Positions 9,501 to 18,297 of a stretch of 64,000 nt of DNA are shown here, piece by piece. A program made the translations under genes and the position numbers. The notes under the pieces were generated by a model. That model did not search any database. It was not told the DNA's origin and saw nothing but the letters and a program-made list of their open reading frames with translations. Location: assembly GCA_028281535.1 (NCBI GenBank), contig JANQJS010000049.1, positions 163,765 to 227,764 of the forward strand. Reading direction: 5' to 3'. The DNA is from Sedimentisphaerales bacterium (GTDB lineage Bacteria > Planctomycetota > Phycisphaerae > Sedimentisphaerales > SM23-30). Position 1 is the first letter of the stretch, and every line of letters starts with the position of its first letter.

Positions 9501-12500
9501 CTAATTCTCAATTCCGGAGTGCCACCCAGCAGGCCAGTGCCTACGTTTGTAAATTCATAGTAACCATTACTGTCTGTGACATCGAGCCAGTCGGTGGTAC
9601 CATCATTATTAAGATCAAGAGTGATCGTCCAACCAAGTAGTCCTGGTTCGCCAGGGTTTCGCATGCCATCGCCATTGATGTCATGGTATTTGGTGCCGCT
9701 GATGGTCATGTATTTAAAGTTGCCTATATCTAAATTACTATAAATGGCGTCGCTGCTAATGGGGAAGGGGCCTGCAATGCCCGTGGTGGTTGTGTATCCA
9801 GGTTGTTGCACTTCAGAGACGATAAATTCTCTTGTGCCAGTCGGGTCACCAGGGCCAACGTTTGAGAAAATATAGTTACCTGATGAATCAGTGACGGTGG
9901 TGGCATCCACGGTGCCGTCATTATTAAGATCCAGTTCCATGGTCCAGCCTGCCATGCCGGGTTCCCCGACATCAAACATGCCATTGCCATTGAGGTCTTC
10001 ATATTTTGTACCACTGATGATCATCGTCTGGAAGTTACCAAAATCGACATCATTAATAGTATTTATATTAGTTAAGTCAAATAATGGCGGGTTTGCGGTT
10101 GTTTGTGTCCATCCTGTTTTGGAAAATTCTGATATGGTATAGATGCCAGGCGCGATATCCGTGAATTCATAATCTCCATTGACATCACTTACCGTTGTTT
10201 CGAAGACAAAACCCGTATCATCTTCTAAAGCAAAGGTCCAGTTTGGCAGTCCCGGCTCACCCGCATCCCGCTGGCCATTACCATTGAGATCTTCATATTT
10301 GGTTCCTCGAATCGTGCTTGTGGCGGTAGGACTAAATCGTACATTATCAATATGTACTTCAGCATCAAATGCAATTCCCCCTTTGACGAGTTCAAAGGTG
10401 AGTGTTGCGGTTTGCCCGCGAAGCGCTGCCGGAATCGCAATGGCACGCGTCGTAAAGTTAAGAGATTCAGTATCCGCAGTGACCGTATCGATGGTTGTTG
10501 TTGTAACAGTGCCACCGCTATTGACATTGAATCGCACTTCGAGGTCGTCAGGGAACAGGTTGAATGTATTGATATCGTAGGCTCGATAATCATAAAGCAG
10601 GAAAAGATCAGGTGTATGATCAGGGATATAGAGAGTGTTATGAGTTCGTATTGTTTCACCAGTATCGAGCAAATTACCGGAGTCTTGTAGTTTTAAGACT
10701 TGGTTATCAGGATTAATTGGATCAACAATATTATCTGCATCACCGCCGCCGCCATGGTGTGACCATCCAGGAACGATGTCAAAGAAGGGAACACGTTTAC
10801 CATCTGATTCGAAATCGCCATTGACGATTTCAAAGGGAGACCAGCGTGGTGCCCAACGTGCATTTGTAATAAAACTTTCGGTTAATCCTGCACTGGCAAG
10901 GCCAGCAAGGTTAGGGACCCCTGTCGGTTGATCCACCAGAGTTTCATGACTATTCTGGTGGTCTTGGTCTGCGCCGTAAAAGACTTCGGGTGGGCGTTTG
11001 GATTGGCCATCTAAGACTCGGCTAAAAACATATCCCGAATCGGTAAAAACAAAGTTTGGAGTTGTGGGTTCAGGTCGTCTTCCCGGTGTGGGTTGTCCAC
11101 CTATCACTGTTCCCAGATAAAAGGTATTCCAAACAAAACTATGGTCACCAGAGGCGCCTGAAGATTCTGGGAGATCATAAGGATTTAATGAAATGTCGGG
11201 TAATTCATCCGCACCATCTAAAAAACGATTGTATGCACCTGGGATGGGTCTGCCTAGGGGAACCAGAGCGTTGATTAGACTACCTTCTCCTCGCGTTTCA
11301 TAGTAGGCATCTGCAAAGGCAACATTATTCCAGACAGTGGCGCCATAGGCTTGCGTTTCGTCTCCGCCTAACATGGCGAAATCAGGAAGGCCGATATCAA
11401 ATAATCGTTGCGAGTCATCCACAAAAGGAATTGAGGCTTGATTAAAATCATGAGGGTCCAAGTATGTGACATGGTCTACCGGAATTGCCCAGCTGGCGAA
11501 GCGTTCTACAATCTCACTGGTGACTGCGGTGCCAAAGCTATGGCCAATAAAGTGGAAAGGACGATTCGCACTCCCTGCGGTTGGATCAACGAGACCCTCT
11601 TGAACCAGGATATGAAAAAAGGCATCGCCTGCGGCTTCTCCCCAGCCATCATCGATTTCGTTTGATTCAGACCCCCAGTCAAATAGTACGATAATTTCTT
11701 TGGTCGGGTCATTATTATGTTGGTCAAAGGTGCCCATGCCACCTTCTTCATCGATGGTGTAATTTAGTAGAATGCCATTGGTTTCATTTCGAATCGCTTC
11801 GGCTAAAGGTAAAAGTGAATCGCCTTCGTTAGGATCGGCTAAGAAACCATGTGTGATGACTGTGACACCGGGCGTGAATGTTAATTCGCGCGTGTTAGCC
11901 AGATAGACATCGACAAAACCATTGGTGTCTTGTGGAACAGCGGCTGGGTTAGGTGCGGTGTTATCACTTAAAAGATTGGTTGCAAAACTAGAAAACGCAA
12001 CGAAGTCACCTGAATCACTTACGGAGGCTAAAATACTAAATTCATTATTAACAACGCGTGTTCCATCAATGGCTTGACTAATGACATCCATGTCGCCTGT
12101 CGTGCGATTGTACATGAAGACATCAAATTGTGCTGGGCTTGCAGGAGCTGGACCTAATAAACTGGGAGCAGCAGAGAAAACCACAAGATTGCCATCGACA
12201 TTCACATTTGGCCAACGCCCCCCCGCAGTAAAGTCTGACCCACCAAGCGAGACAAGGTCAATGGCTTCTGTTTCATTGGATAGATAGTCTCGGAGATAGA
12301 TGCCAGCGCCTAATGGGGTAACGCCTGGAACGAGATTTGTTGCACCACTGGAGAAAACAACCGCCATGCCATCTCCGCTAATGTTGGCATCTAAGCTGAA
12401 TCCATTCGCCTGGTTGCCTCCGTCAGTAACGCTCGCACGTTGCATGGTATTCGAATTTCGGTCATAGCGAAAAACATCACCGACGGCATTGGTATCGCCG

Positions 12501-13273
12501 GCGACTAAGTCAGTTGCGTCTGAACTGAAGGCCACAAATCGGCCATCGTCACTGATACTTGGTTTTTCACTTTCGTCATTTGCTACATCGCCTGATGTGT
12601 TATGACTGATTAATTCGAACGATTCTGCAACACGATTATAAACATAAATATCATTCGAGTTATTGTTGTCGATAGGATCACCGCCAAGCGTTTCTCCTAA
12701 AATTTGATTTGAGTTTGTTGCAAATACAATGAATTCGCCATTACCACTAATTCTAGGAAAGTTTCCATTTACGGGTGTTTCAGTGTCGAGTGGATTCAGT
12801 GTCGGTATGGTAATCAGGTGTGATGTATCATTGGTACGATCATAATATCGCATACCGGGTGATGAGTCGTAGACTACAAATCTACCATCATCGCTAATCG
12901 AAGGTGAGATATTGTTGGTTGTTAGTTGGCTACCATCCACATCAAAGCTGACGCGTTCGATGGTTTCAGTTATTCTGTCATAAACAAAAATATCTGCACG
13001 GCCATTGGTATCGCCTGGGACGAGATTTGAGGCATCGGAAGAAAATGCGACAAAACGCCCTGTACCACTTAAGGCGATATACGAATCATCAGAGGTTGAA
13101 GGGCTGTGGTCGTTGCCTTGCGTACCGTTATTCGCGATACTAATCAGGTCCATTTCAACGACGGTAAGAAGCACGCGTGTTTCTAATGGTTCGAGAGTTA
13201 ACTCAACGTTTATTTTATTAGTTTTTACAATTTTTTTCAGGAAGGATCGTAACGAATTTTTTGTTTTAAACAT
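6515..13273 (-). CDS. Giant secreted protein: propeller repeats, lipase-like domain, SdrD B-like repeats, C-terminal beta-rich repeat
   Basis: At 2252 aa this is the largest gene here. Near residue 28 is LEPLETRVLLT, a motif at the N-terminus of many planctomycete surface proteins. Residues about 40-460 are six or more TolB/PD40-like propeller repeats (pattern SISDDGRFVAFSSDA with DVFxYDR). Residues about 467-760 form an alpha/beta-hydrolase domain with a lipase nucleophile elbow GHSFG near 577 and VTVITHGF at its start. A galactose-binding-like segment (about 815-980) follows, then eight SdrD B-like repeats (about 981-1840), then a GNIGS-type beta-solenoid-like region. The C-terminus is six Asp followed by IIIIF. 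The probable role is a cell-surface or matrix hydrolase; substrate unknown. It stands alone, with a candidate promoter at 13410-13439. Confidence 0.85.
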   Translation of the reverse strand: MFKTKNSLRSFLKKIVKTNKINVELTLEPLETRVLLTVVEMDLISIANNGTQGNDHSPSTSDDSYIALSGTGRFVAFSSDASNLVPGDTNGRADIFVYDRITETIERVSFDVDGSQLTTNNISPSISDDGRFVVYDSSPGMRYYDRTNDTSHLITIPTLNPLDTETPVNGNFPRISGNGEFIVFATNSNQILGETLGGDPIDNNNSNDIYVYNRVAESFELISHNTSGDVANDESEKPSISDDGRFVAFSSDATDLVAGDTNAVGDVFRYDRNSNTMQRASVTDGGNQANGFSLDANISGDGMAVVFSSGATNLVPGVTPLGAGIYLRDYLSNETEAIDLVSLGGSDFTAGGRWPNVNVDGNLVVFSAAPSLLGPAPASPAQFDVFMYNRTTGDMDVISQAIDGTRVVNNEFSILASVSDSGDFVAFSSFATNLLSDNTAPNPAAVPQDTNGFVDVYLANTRELTFTPGVTVITHGFLADPNEGDSLLPLAEAIRNETNGILLNYTIDEEGGMGTFDQHNNDPTKEIIVLFDWGSESNEIDDGWGEAAGDAFFHILVQEGLVDPTAGSANRPFHFIGHSFGTAVTSEIVERFASWAIPVDHVTYLDPHDFNQASIPFVDDSQRLFDIGLPDFAMLGGDETQAYGATVWNNVAFADAYYETRGEGSLINALVPLGRPIPGAYNRFLDGADELPDISLNPYDLPESSGASGDHSFVWNTFYLGTVIGGQPTPGRRPEPTTPNFVFTDSGYVFSRVLDGQSKRPPEVFYGADQDHQNSHETLVDQPTGVPNLAGLASAGLTESFITNARWAPRWSPFEIVNGDFESDGKRVPFFDIVPGWSHHGGGGDADNIVDPINPDNQVLKLQDSGNLLDTGETIRTHNTLYIPDHTPDLFLLYDYRAYDINTFNLFPDDLEVRFNVNSGGTVTTTTIDTVTADTESLNFTTRAIAIPAALRGQTATLTFELVKGGIAFDAEVHIDNVRFSPTATSTIRGTKYEDLNGNGQRDAGEPGLPNWTFALEDDTGFVFETTVSDVNGDYEFTDIAPGIYTISEFSKTGWTQTTANPPLFDLTNINTINDVDFGNFQTMIISGTKYEDLNGNGMFDVGEPGMAGWTMELDLNNDGTVDATTVTDSSGNYIFSNVGPGDPTGTREFIVSEVQQPGYTTTTGIAGPFPISSDAIYSNLDIGNFKYMTISGTKYHDINGDGMRNPGEPGLLGWTITLDLNNDGTTDWLDVTDSNGYYEFTNVGTGLLGGTPELRIRETLKDGWTQTDGDPSPIPYSSGLIIQDFDFGNFENMDISGTKYEDINGNGSRDPGEPGLANWTFKLDLNNDGTMDMTTTTNGEGNYFFTDVGPGDPGKDRVFMIYEELKEGWTQTQWLATPEPIVSGGNLGSYEFGNFENMLIRGSKYEDINGNGIRNPGEPGLPNWTIQLDLNNDGIKDFETITDENGEYAFENIGPRLNFTPGDFTIKEVSQPGWVQTYPESVFYTHTIQSGGAFFDNDFGNTNLGKISGVKFADLNNNGVFDPDEPGLAGWRITLDKDNDGSIDQETTTNIFGEYVFENLATANYKIDEVPTNQQNLQWEQTFPTTNNGSHIVTFNSGDNLTLHFGNAPLISTLSGKKFHDINSNGLRDNDEPGLANWVIFLDANDDGILNHSVEGMDGTADGGSLEVFTKTDANGNYVFVVDPGVYHVREVQQEGWFQTTENPPNPDGVLNVQFSGQSYDSLNFGNSQNANPNTASIGDTIFNDGNGNGIQDIGELGIPNITVDLYKDNNNNQIIDGNDTLVSSTATNALGLYDFIGLAAGNYIVDVTDQNNDLDNFVNITGNNPLPLILTEGFDFNTADFGYQEALPLDELTVTFGDGLAKSITYQDDDGTIISLSAKGATGEVTFTGSNLNEDSGKKGTQITGENIFASLIKLNNTQSGNSLNIKTKGGDGFAEIGHLRVLGSMGKINGKSTILTDDVFIQKSLDSVTVGQIDKNVKIETSTASTKGTSFKVGDVASGVLIDLAGNIKSAQFNTFTSGAIFADEIAKLSIKNEAFGADVQARTGNVSSLSAANDITGQILANDSIGKISTKAGTFSGVARAGNNIGSLQAANLDQAIISAGKNIGKVNIAKDIIDSFILGGYDVGNDGALGLQAVDGVDNPGSGNIKSVGAKGIFSKSYISAGTLPVVPQTEDILLSLPPADGTIGSVKLSSIDLETTENYGLYASTDIKSVKIGKGNTFLPDNFIISILSQEIDLGDDDDDDIIIIF
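7740..10330 (-). repeat. Eight tandem SdrD B-like repeats inside the giant gene
   Basis: Each unit is about 105 codons and starts with a variant of ISGTKYEDLNGNGxRDxGEPG, followed by W, a DLNNDG calcium-type loop and GxYxFxNxGPG. Starts fall near 10330, 10020, 9720, 9390, 9080, 8760, 8440 and 8070. The central units keep much nucleotide similarity; the last (IGDTIFNDGNGNGIQD) is the most diverged. Cna_B/SdrD-type folds act as stiff, Ca-binding stalks in surface proteins. Confidence 0.85.
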
Positions 13274-13409
13274 TTTCCATCTTTTTAGTTATCTACAGAC
13301 ATGGGCTAGCGGATCATCGCTGCCAAGATTGCAGTCAGTTTTTGTTTCCCATTTTTAGTGATATTTCATCAGTAGACTCAATGAAAGGTACCTACACTTT
13401 AAGTGATTT

Positions 13410-13439
13410 ATTATACAAAAAGTTAGTGGTCAATTTCAA
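13410..13439 (-). promoter_or_regulatory. Candidate promoter for the giant surface gene
   Basis: On the minus strand TTGAAA (13439-13434), 18-bp spacer, TATAAT (13415-13410), about 130 nt upstream of the ATG at 13273. The remaining intergenic DNA between here and 13525 shows nothing else convincing. Confidence 0.5.
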
Positions 13440-13525
13440 GGGCTTAACAGATGGGAGGATGCGTAAACTTTACGGATTATAATATTTGATATTTCAGGTC
13501 TTGAATATTCCTATAAGAAACAAAC

Positions 13526-14383
13526 CTAAGGAATATCGATAGTCACTGCACCAAAGTTGTTGAAATAATCGAGCTCCGGTAAAATCCGATCGGGATTAAT
13601 TTCGATTTCCAGTGTATAGGTCCCAGGTGGAACATTAGTGATGTCAAGCCATTGGCAATCTAACCAGTGGCTGTAAACGTCGCCCCAGCCTGCTTGTATG
13701 CCATGGTAATCGCAGTCATATACTGGGGTCGGGTTTGCGGTTGGGTCATGTCTCGCCGTGTCTAATAGGCAAAAACTGAATTTAAATCCGGGGACAACTT
13801 CTTGGCCTTGTTGGTTATAGAGTCGGTAAACGGCATAGTCTTCAAAATGATAATGGTCATGGCATGGATGATATTCAAACAAAGGATTCGTGGTAGGGTC
13901 CCCCATGACCAGGTCGACGGGGCCTACATTATGAGTTTCGGTTTTAAAACGAAGTAGTTTGCGATATCCATCTGTGACACATCCTTCCTGGACCGGGCAG
14001 GCGTCAATTTCAAAATCTTGATACGAGATGAGAGGAGCTATTGTATCAGAAAAGACGATGAGGTCTGGCAAATTTTGGCAATTTTGCTCTGTGCAGAGAG
14101 GGTGTCCAGTTGTTAACCAATTTTCAGTTAGTATGATGAGATCATTCTCATCGATTTCACCATTTTGATTAAAATCACTGCAGCAATGGTAGAGAGAGTC
14201 AAGCTGTTGACCTTGCCAGGCTGAACCAAGTGCCGCAAAGTCCATAATATCGACGATACCGTCTCCGTTGGCGTCACCCAGTGTTTGCCCATCGCAGTCC
14301 CAGCAACTGGTGCCCACTGCACCATACAGGGCCGAGCTAATCAGCAGCAGACATAAGATAAAGCGTCTTTGTTTAATAAGCAT
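13526..14383 (-). CDS. Secreted lysyl oxidase-like protein with N-terminal dockerin-like doublet
   Basis: The C-terminal part (about residues 105-285) matches the lysyl oxidase family (PF01186): HPCHDHYHFEDYAVYRLY is the copper-binding His cluster, and CQWLDITNVPPGTYTLEIE corresponds to the conserved CQWxDITxxxPGxY region near the C-terminus. Lysyl oxidases deaminate peptidyl lysine to aldehydes that crosslink proteins. After the signal peptide comes a dockerin-like doublet (about 33-92: DANGDGIVDIMDFAALG and DFNQNGEIDENDLIILTENW), here at the N-terminus rather than the usual C-terminus. It is probably exported and surface-associated. A consensus-like promoter lies at 14460-14488. The family call is fairly secure; the substrate is unknown. 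Confidence 0.82.
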   Translation of the reverse strand: MLIKQRRFILCLLLISSALYGAVGTSCWDCDGQTLGDANGDGIVDIMDFAALGSAWQGQQLDSLYHCCSDFNQNGEIDENDLIILTENWLTTGHPLCTEQNCQNLPDLIVFSDTIAPLISYQDFEIDACPVQEGCVTDGYRKLLRFKTETHNVGPVDLVMGDPTTNPLFEYHPCHDHYHFEDYAVYRLYNQQGQEVVPGFKFSFCLLDTARHDPTANPTPVYDCDYHGIQAGWGDVYSHWLDCQWLDITNVPPGTYTLEIEINPDRILPELDYFNNFGAVTIDIP

Positions 14384-14459
14384 AGTGATCTGATAAACAG
14401 TTATTGAATCCTGTTTTCTTTTGTAAATGGGTTATAATTTAGATTCCCACTATAAACGC

Positions 14460-14488
14460 ATTATACACGAATGGAAAGATATGTTCAA
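14460..14488 (-). promoter_or_regulatory. Promoter for the lysyl oxidase-like gene
   Basis: TTGAAC (14488-14483), 17-bp spacer, TATAAT (14465-14460) on the minus strand, about 75 nt upstream of the ATG at 14383. Confidence 0.6.
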
Positions 14489-14531
14489 TTGTTTTAGAAA
14501 TGACTCAATTCTAGTTAGTCCATCTGGGACT

Positions 14532-15698
14532 TTAAGATTGGTTAAAGCTTTTCATAGCAGCAGCATAGACTTGCTTGAGAGGAATATTGTGTGTTTGGGC
14601 TGCTTTGTGGCAGTCGCTGTATTCTGGCGAGGTCGTTAATATTTGCCCATTTTTTGAACCGATTTTAATTCGAATATCGCCATAGATCGTTTTTACGGTT
14701 TCATGCCGGCGGTCTAAAATAGCGCGTTGGCAGGTCTGTTTTCGAATTCCAAATGTTGAGGTCTCCCGGAAAAGAATGTCTTCCATTTTGAATACATCTT
14801 CCTCTTTTGCTAAGACGGTTAACAACGACCCGGGACGGTGTTGTTTCATTTGAATAGGAGTCGTAAAAACATCCAGGGCATTGGCGTTTATTAATAACTT
14901 GATGGTATATCCAATGATCTCAGCGGAACAATCATCCAAGTTGGTTTCAAGTACGACAACATTGTCCTGATTAGAAGTTTGGTTGGTTTGGCCTACCAGG
15001 AGCCGTAGTACATTGGGGGTGTTGCCAAATTCCTTTTGGCCAGCACCATAGCCAGTTTGTTCAATTGACATGGAGGGTAAATTGCCAAACTGATCTGATA
15101 GCGTCGTCAGAATGGCTGCGCCTGTTGGTGTGAGCATTTCTGATTGAATGTCGGTCGGCCGAATTTCAATACCTTTGATAAGATGGGCTGTAGCTGGAGC
15201 AGGGACAGGCATAATACCATGTTCGCATTCGACGGTTCCATTGCCAACGACTAAAGCTGAGCAATAGACTTTTTCAATACCTAATGACTCCATGGCTACA
15301 GAAGCGCCGACAATATCTATTATAGCATCCGCGGCACCAACTTCGTGAAAGTGAATTTTATCGACTGTCGTGGCGTGAACGGCTGCTTCTGCTTCAGCTA
15401 ATTTTTGAAAAATTCTCGTCGCATTTTCTTCGACGGTTGAACTTAATTTAGCCTTTTGGATGATGTCCAGGATTTGAGGTAAATGGCGATGGCTTTTATC
15501 TTTTTGTATGATCGGTTTAAACGAGGTTGCTCCGATACCACTTTTTTTGATGGATTGGATTTCCAGCTTTGCACCGGGCAAGTTGAGTTTGGCTAGTTCC
15601 TCTCGCAGGTGGTCTTCGGACGCGCCTGCATCCAGGCAGGCCCCAACGATCATGTCGCCGGCGGCACCTGCAAAGCAATCAAAATAGCCAATTTTCAT
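14532..15698 (-). CDS. larC: Nickel-pincer cofactor biosynthesis protein LarC
   Basis: LarC (388 aa) inserts nickel into the pyridinium-dithiocarboxylate cofactor of lactate racemase and related enzymes. The start MKIGYFDCFAGAAGDMIVGA is the family signature, with HFHEVGAADAIIDIVGA near 125 and LETNLDDCSAEIIGYTIKLL near 255. Here it is one uninterrupted frame, unlike species where larC is split into larC1/larC2. The start at ATG 15698 was chosen because the longer frame reads back into trxB and because the alignment begins there; one base separates it from the trxB stop, so the two are cotranscribed. No larA, larB or larE is visible in the window. Confidence 0.92.
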   Translation of the reverse strand: MKIGYFDCFAGAAGDMIVGACLDAGASEDHLREELAKLNLPGAKLEIQSIKKSGIGATSFKPIIQKDKSHRHLPQILDIIQKAKLSSTVEENATRIFQKLAEAEAAVHATTVDKIHFHEVGAADAIIDIVGASVAMESLGIEKVYCSALVVGNGTVECEHGIMPVPAPATAHLIKGIEIRPTDIQSEMLTPTGAAILTTLSDQFGNLPSMSIEQTGYGAGQKEFGNTPNVLRLLVGQTNQTSNQDNVVVLETNLDDCSAEIIGYTIKLLINANALDVFTTPIQMKQHRPGSLLTVLAKEEDVFKMEDILFRETSTFGIRKQTCQRAILDRRHETVKTIYGDIRIKIGSKNGQILTTSPEYSDCHKAAQTHNIPLKQVYAAAMKSFNQS

Positions 15699-15699
15699 A

Positions 15700-16662
15700 T
15701 TAAGCTCTTGTCCACCATTCTGGATCACGCAAATATTCTTTCATGAATACGGCTGCGGTTACAGCATCGCCGCAAGCAGTGACTAGCTGCATTGCTGCAT
15801 TCCAACGACAGTCACCAGCGACAAAAATACCTGGTACATTAGTTCTGAAATAGGTGGTGTCGCATTTAATGAAACCATGTTCATCCATATCCACAACACC
15901 TTTAAGAAAACCAGTGTTAGGAATCATGCCGACAAAAACAAAAACACCATCACAAGATTTTTCAAAGGTTTCACCTGTTTTGACATTTTGTAATGTAGCT
16001 GATTCGACTCGATCGCTACCATTGATTTGCGTACAAACAGTATCGTAAATAATATCCAGCTTATCGGTTTTTTCGATTTCCAGAAGTTCTTCGACCAGGA
16101 TTTTTTCAGCACGGAATTCGTCGCGGCGATGAATCATGGTTGTCTTGCTGGCAAAGCGGGTCAAGTGGATGGTATCTTCAACAGCAACATTACCACCACC
16201 AATAGCGATGACTTCTTTGTCTCTAAAGAAGGCTGCGTCGCATGTGCCACAGTAGCTAACGCCAGCGCCTGCATTTCGAAAAGTATCTTCACCAGGAACA
16301 TCTAGGCGACGATAATCGCTGCCAGGCGTCAGGATAATTACACGTGCAATATAGGTGTCTTCATCTGTTTTGACTTCGATGTTGCCAGCGTCCAGCTTTT
16401 TGATGCTGATAACTTCGGAGTTGCCTTTGATTTTAGCACCAAAAGTTTCGCATTGTTTTACTTGCTCGGCGATCATATCTGGGCCGCTGATTTTTACAAT
16501 CCCGGGATAATTTTCAATCCGATCCGTTAGATTGATTTGGCCGCCAGGAATAAATTTATCAAGTACGATTGTGTCAAAACGATTTCGTGACGTATAAAGT
16601 GCTGCGGCCAAGCCAGCAGGACCCGCGCCTACGATAACGACATCAGTTTGAATATCAGCCAT
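15700..16662 (-). CDS. trxB: Thioredoxin-disulfide reductase
   Basis: A flavoprotein (320 aa) that reduces thioredoxin with NADPH. FAD motif GAGPAGLAAALYTSRN near residue 13, redox-active CGTC near 136, NADPH motif GGGNVAVEDT near 155 and the C-terminal FAD motif GIFVAGDCRWNAAMQLVTA near 280. ATG 16662 is preceded by AAAGGAG at ideal distance, which decides against the ATG six codons upstream. The larC start follows one base after the stop. It may supply a thioredoxin system for the exported redox proteins, which is inference. Confidence 0.95.
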   Translation of the reverse strand: MADIQTDVVIVGAGPAGLAAALYTSRNRFDTIVLDKFIPGGQINLTDRIENYPGIVKISGPDMIAEQVKQCETFGAKIKGNSEVISIKKLDAGNIEVKTDEDTYIARVIILTPGSDYRRLDVPGEDTFRNAGAGVSYCGTCDAAFFRDKEVIAIGGGNVAVEDTIHLTRFASKTTMIHRRDEFRAEKILVEELLEIEKTDKLDIIYDTVCTQINGSDRVESATLQNVKTGETFEKSCDGVFVFVGMIPNTGFLKGVVDMDEHGFIKCDTTYFRTNVPGIFVAGDCRWNAAMQLVTACGDAVTAAVFMKEYLRDPEWWTRA

Positions 16663-16761
16663 GAGTCTCCTTTGAATCAATGTGGCTATTAGGGTGGGAT
16701 TGTCTTAAATGTAAGTGCCAGTTAAAATTACGCTTCTGGGTTATGCCCACTCACCTAAGGG

Positions 16762-18297
16762 TTAATTATTATCAGATAGCAAGTTTAATGATTTTAATTC
16801 TTTTTCCCAATCTTTTTTTAGTTCTTCCAGTGTTGTGGGGATCAATTCAACACTGCTGGCTTTAATTTTAACAATTTTACCTAGTTCATCGAGCCATGTC
16901 TCGATAATAGGGCCATGACTATTCAGTTGGCTCACAAGATAGCTTGCATTTATTTCTTTTGTTGCCGAACTATCGTCAGGATTTTGCATAACCAGATTTA
17001 CATTTGCCGCAACTCTTAAGGAATAGAATCCAAGTGTTTGGTTTACGTAGCGAAGGAAAACATATTCCTGGCCTACCGTACGGTCAATTAATGATGTTGA
17101 TAATTCAGATAATGTTAGCGGTAGAAAAATCTGTTGAACCTTTGAACCGATCGTCAGAGGCTCTAAGGGGGATTCTTGCTGTTGTGAAGCGTTCTCGCAT
17201 AGTTGGATGGCAATAACATTATCTTGCCATTTGCCTGATTCGCATCGAATAGATTTGTTCGTTTTGTGATTAAGAATATTTATTTTGAAAGATTCTTGTT
17301 TTAATGTGCTGTCGAGTTGGAATGAGGCATTAATTTTTGCTGGGCCTGTAAATAACGTGTCCTGATTCAACTTTGAATCAGTATAGACACCTAGCATATG
17401 CGAAAATGCTTTTGATGCTATAGCTGAATTAACATAACTTTTCAACTGGTTTTGGAAGGTATGAGATTTATCTTCTCTAACGTCAACGAATAGGTTGGTA
17501 TAATGAAAACCGACAGGTTTACCGTGATATCGAATATGATAATATTTCTTGCCAGAGATACTACTTTTCAGTGTTGCAGATGATTGTTGATTTAGTAAAT
17601 TCTGCGCTTTGTTACGTGCTTTGATCCATCGTTCGTTAATTTCAGATTCTGACATGCAGACAAAGTTTTGCTGGATCATTTTGGTAAGTAATTGAGTTTT
17701 TGGATTATTTTCCGATGAGTCTGGGTAAGTAAATGCGAGAAGAAAATAGCGATTTTTCTCACGTTGTATGAGAGTCTCGCAAACATGTAATACTGGACTG
17801 TTTTCATTTTGTTTCCACGCTAGTTTTGTTAATGCTGTGGGCATGTCATTGATCGATTCGGTCTCAGAAGAAATTATGGTTGCCTGTGGTGTATGTGTGT
17901 TCCAATAATTGCTTCTTGCTTCCAACATGTGTTCAATAGTCATGCTATTTCGTGTGACAAAAAGATAGGCATACAATGTTTGGTTTTTCTCTGGATTGTG
18001 AAAACATACCAATGGTTTGCTTCCAGGTAATTTTAAAGATTCCCATTGTGATAAATCTGGAATCGGATTTGGTGTTCCGTTCAGTGGTAAATTCGCAATG
18101 GGAGTAATTGTGCTTTTGGCAGGAGGACGAAGCGAGAAACCATTTCGTAGATCAACATAGTTGTGTCCAAGGATGCTAGCGGGTAAGGTAGCTGCTGTTT
18201 GTTCCGAAGCGGCCAAGCCTTCTTGTCCCAATAGCGTTTTCGAAACGCTCAAACTTAAAATCAATATTATTAATAGGGGATTAAATAATTTCATCAT
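16762..18297 (-). CDS. Exported protein of unknown function, downstream partner of the 341-aa membrane protein
   Basis: A 511-aa protein with an N-terminal signal peptide (hydrophobic core LLIILILSLSV, likely cleavage after LLGQ). No domain was recognised. It has an N-terminal globular part containing NGFSLRPPA, and a central-to-C-terminal part rich in beta-type strands and YVFLRYVNQTLGFYSLRV-type sequence, loosely like outer-envelope or substrate-binding proteins. The first ATG overlaps the end of the upstream gene by 17 nt; the second Met (18294) is an alternative. The two genes form one transcription unit. Function unknown. Confidence 0.6.
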   Translation of the reverse strand: MMKLFNPLLIILILSLSVSKTLLGQEGLAASEQTAATLPASILGHNYVDLRNGFSLRPPAKSTITPIANLPLNGTPNPIPDLSQWESLKLPGSKPLVCFHNPEKNQTLYAYLFVTRNSMTIEHMLEARSNYWNTHTPQATIISSETESINDMPTALTKLAWKQNENSPVLHVCETLIQREKNRYFLLAFTYPDSSENNPKTQLLTKMIQQNFVCMSESEINERWIKARNKAQNLLNQQSSATLKSSISGKKYYHIRYHGKPVGFHYTNLFVDVREDKSHTFQNQLKSYVNSAIASKAFSHMLGVYTDSKLNQDTLFTGPAKINASFQLDSTLKQESFKINILNHKTNKSIRCESGKWQDNVIAIQLCENASQQQESPLEPLTIGSKVQQIFLPLTLSELSTSLIDRTVGQEYVFLRYVNQTLGFYSLRVAANVNLVMQNPDDSSATKEINASYLVSQLNSHGPIIETWLDELGKIVKIKASSVELIPTTLEELKKDWEKELKSLNLLSDNN

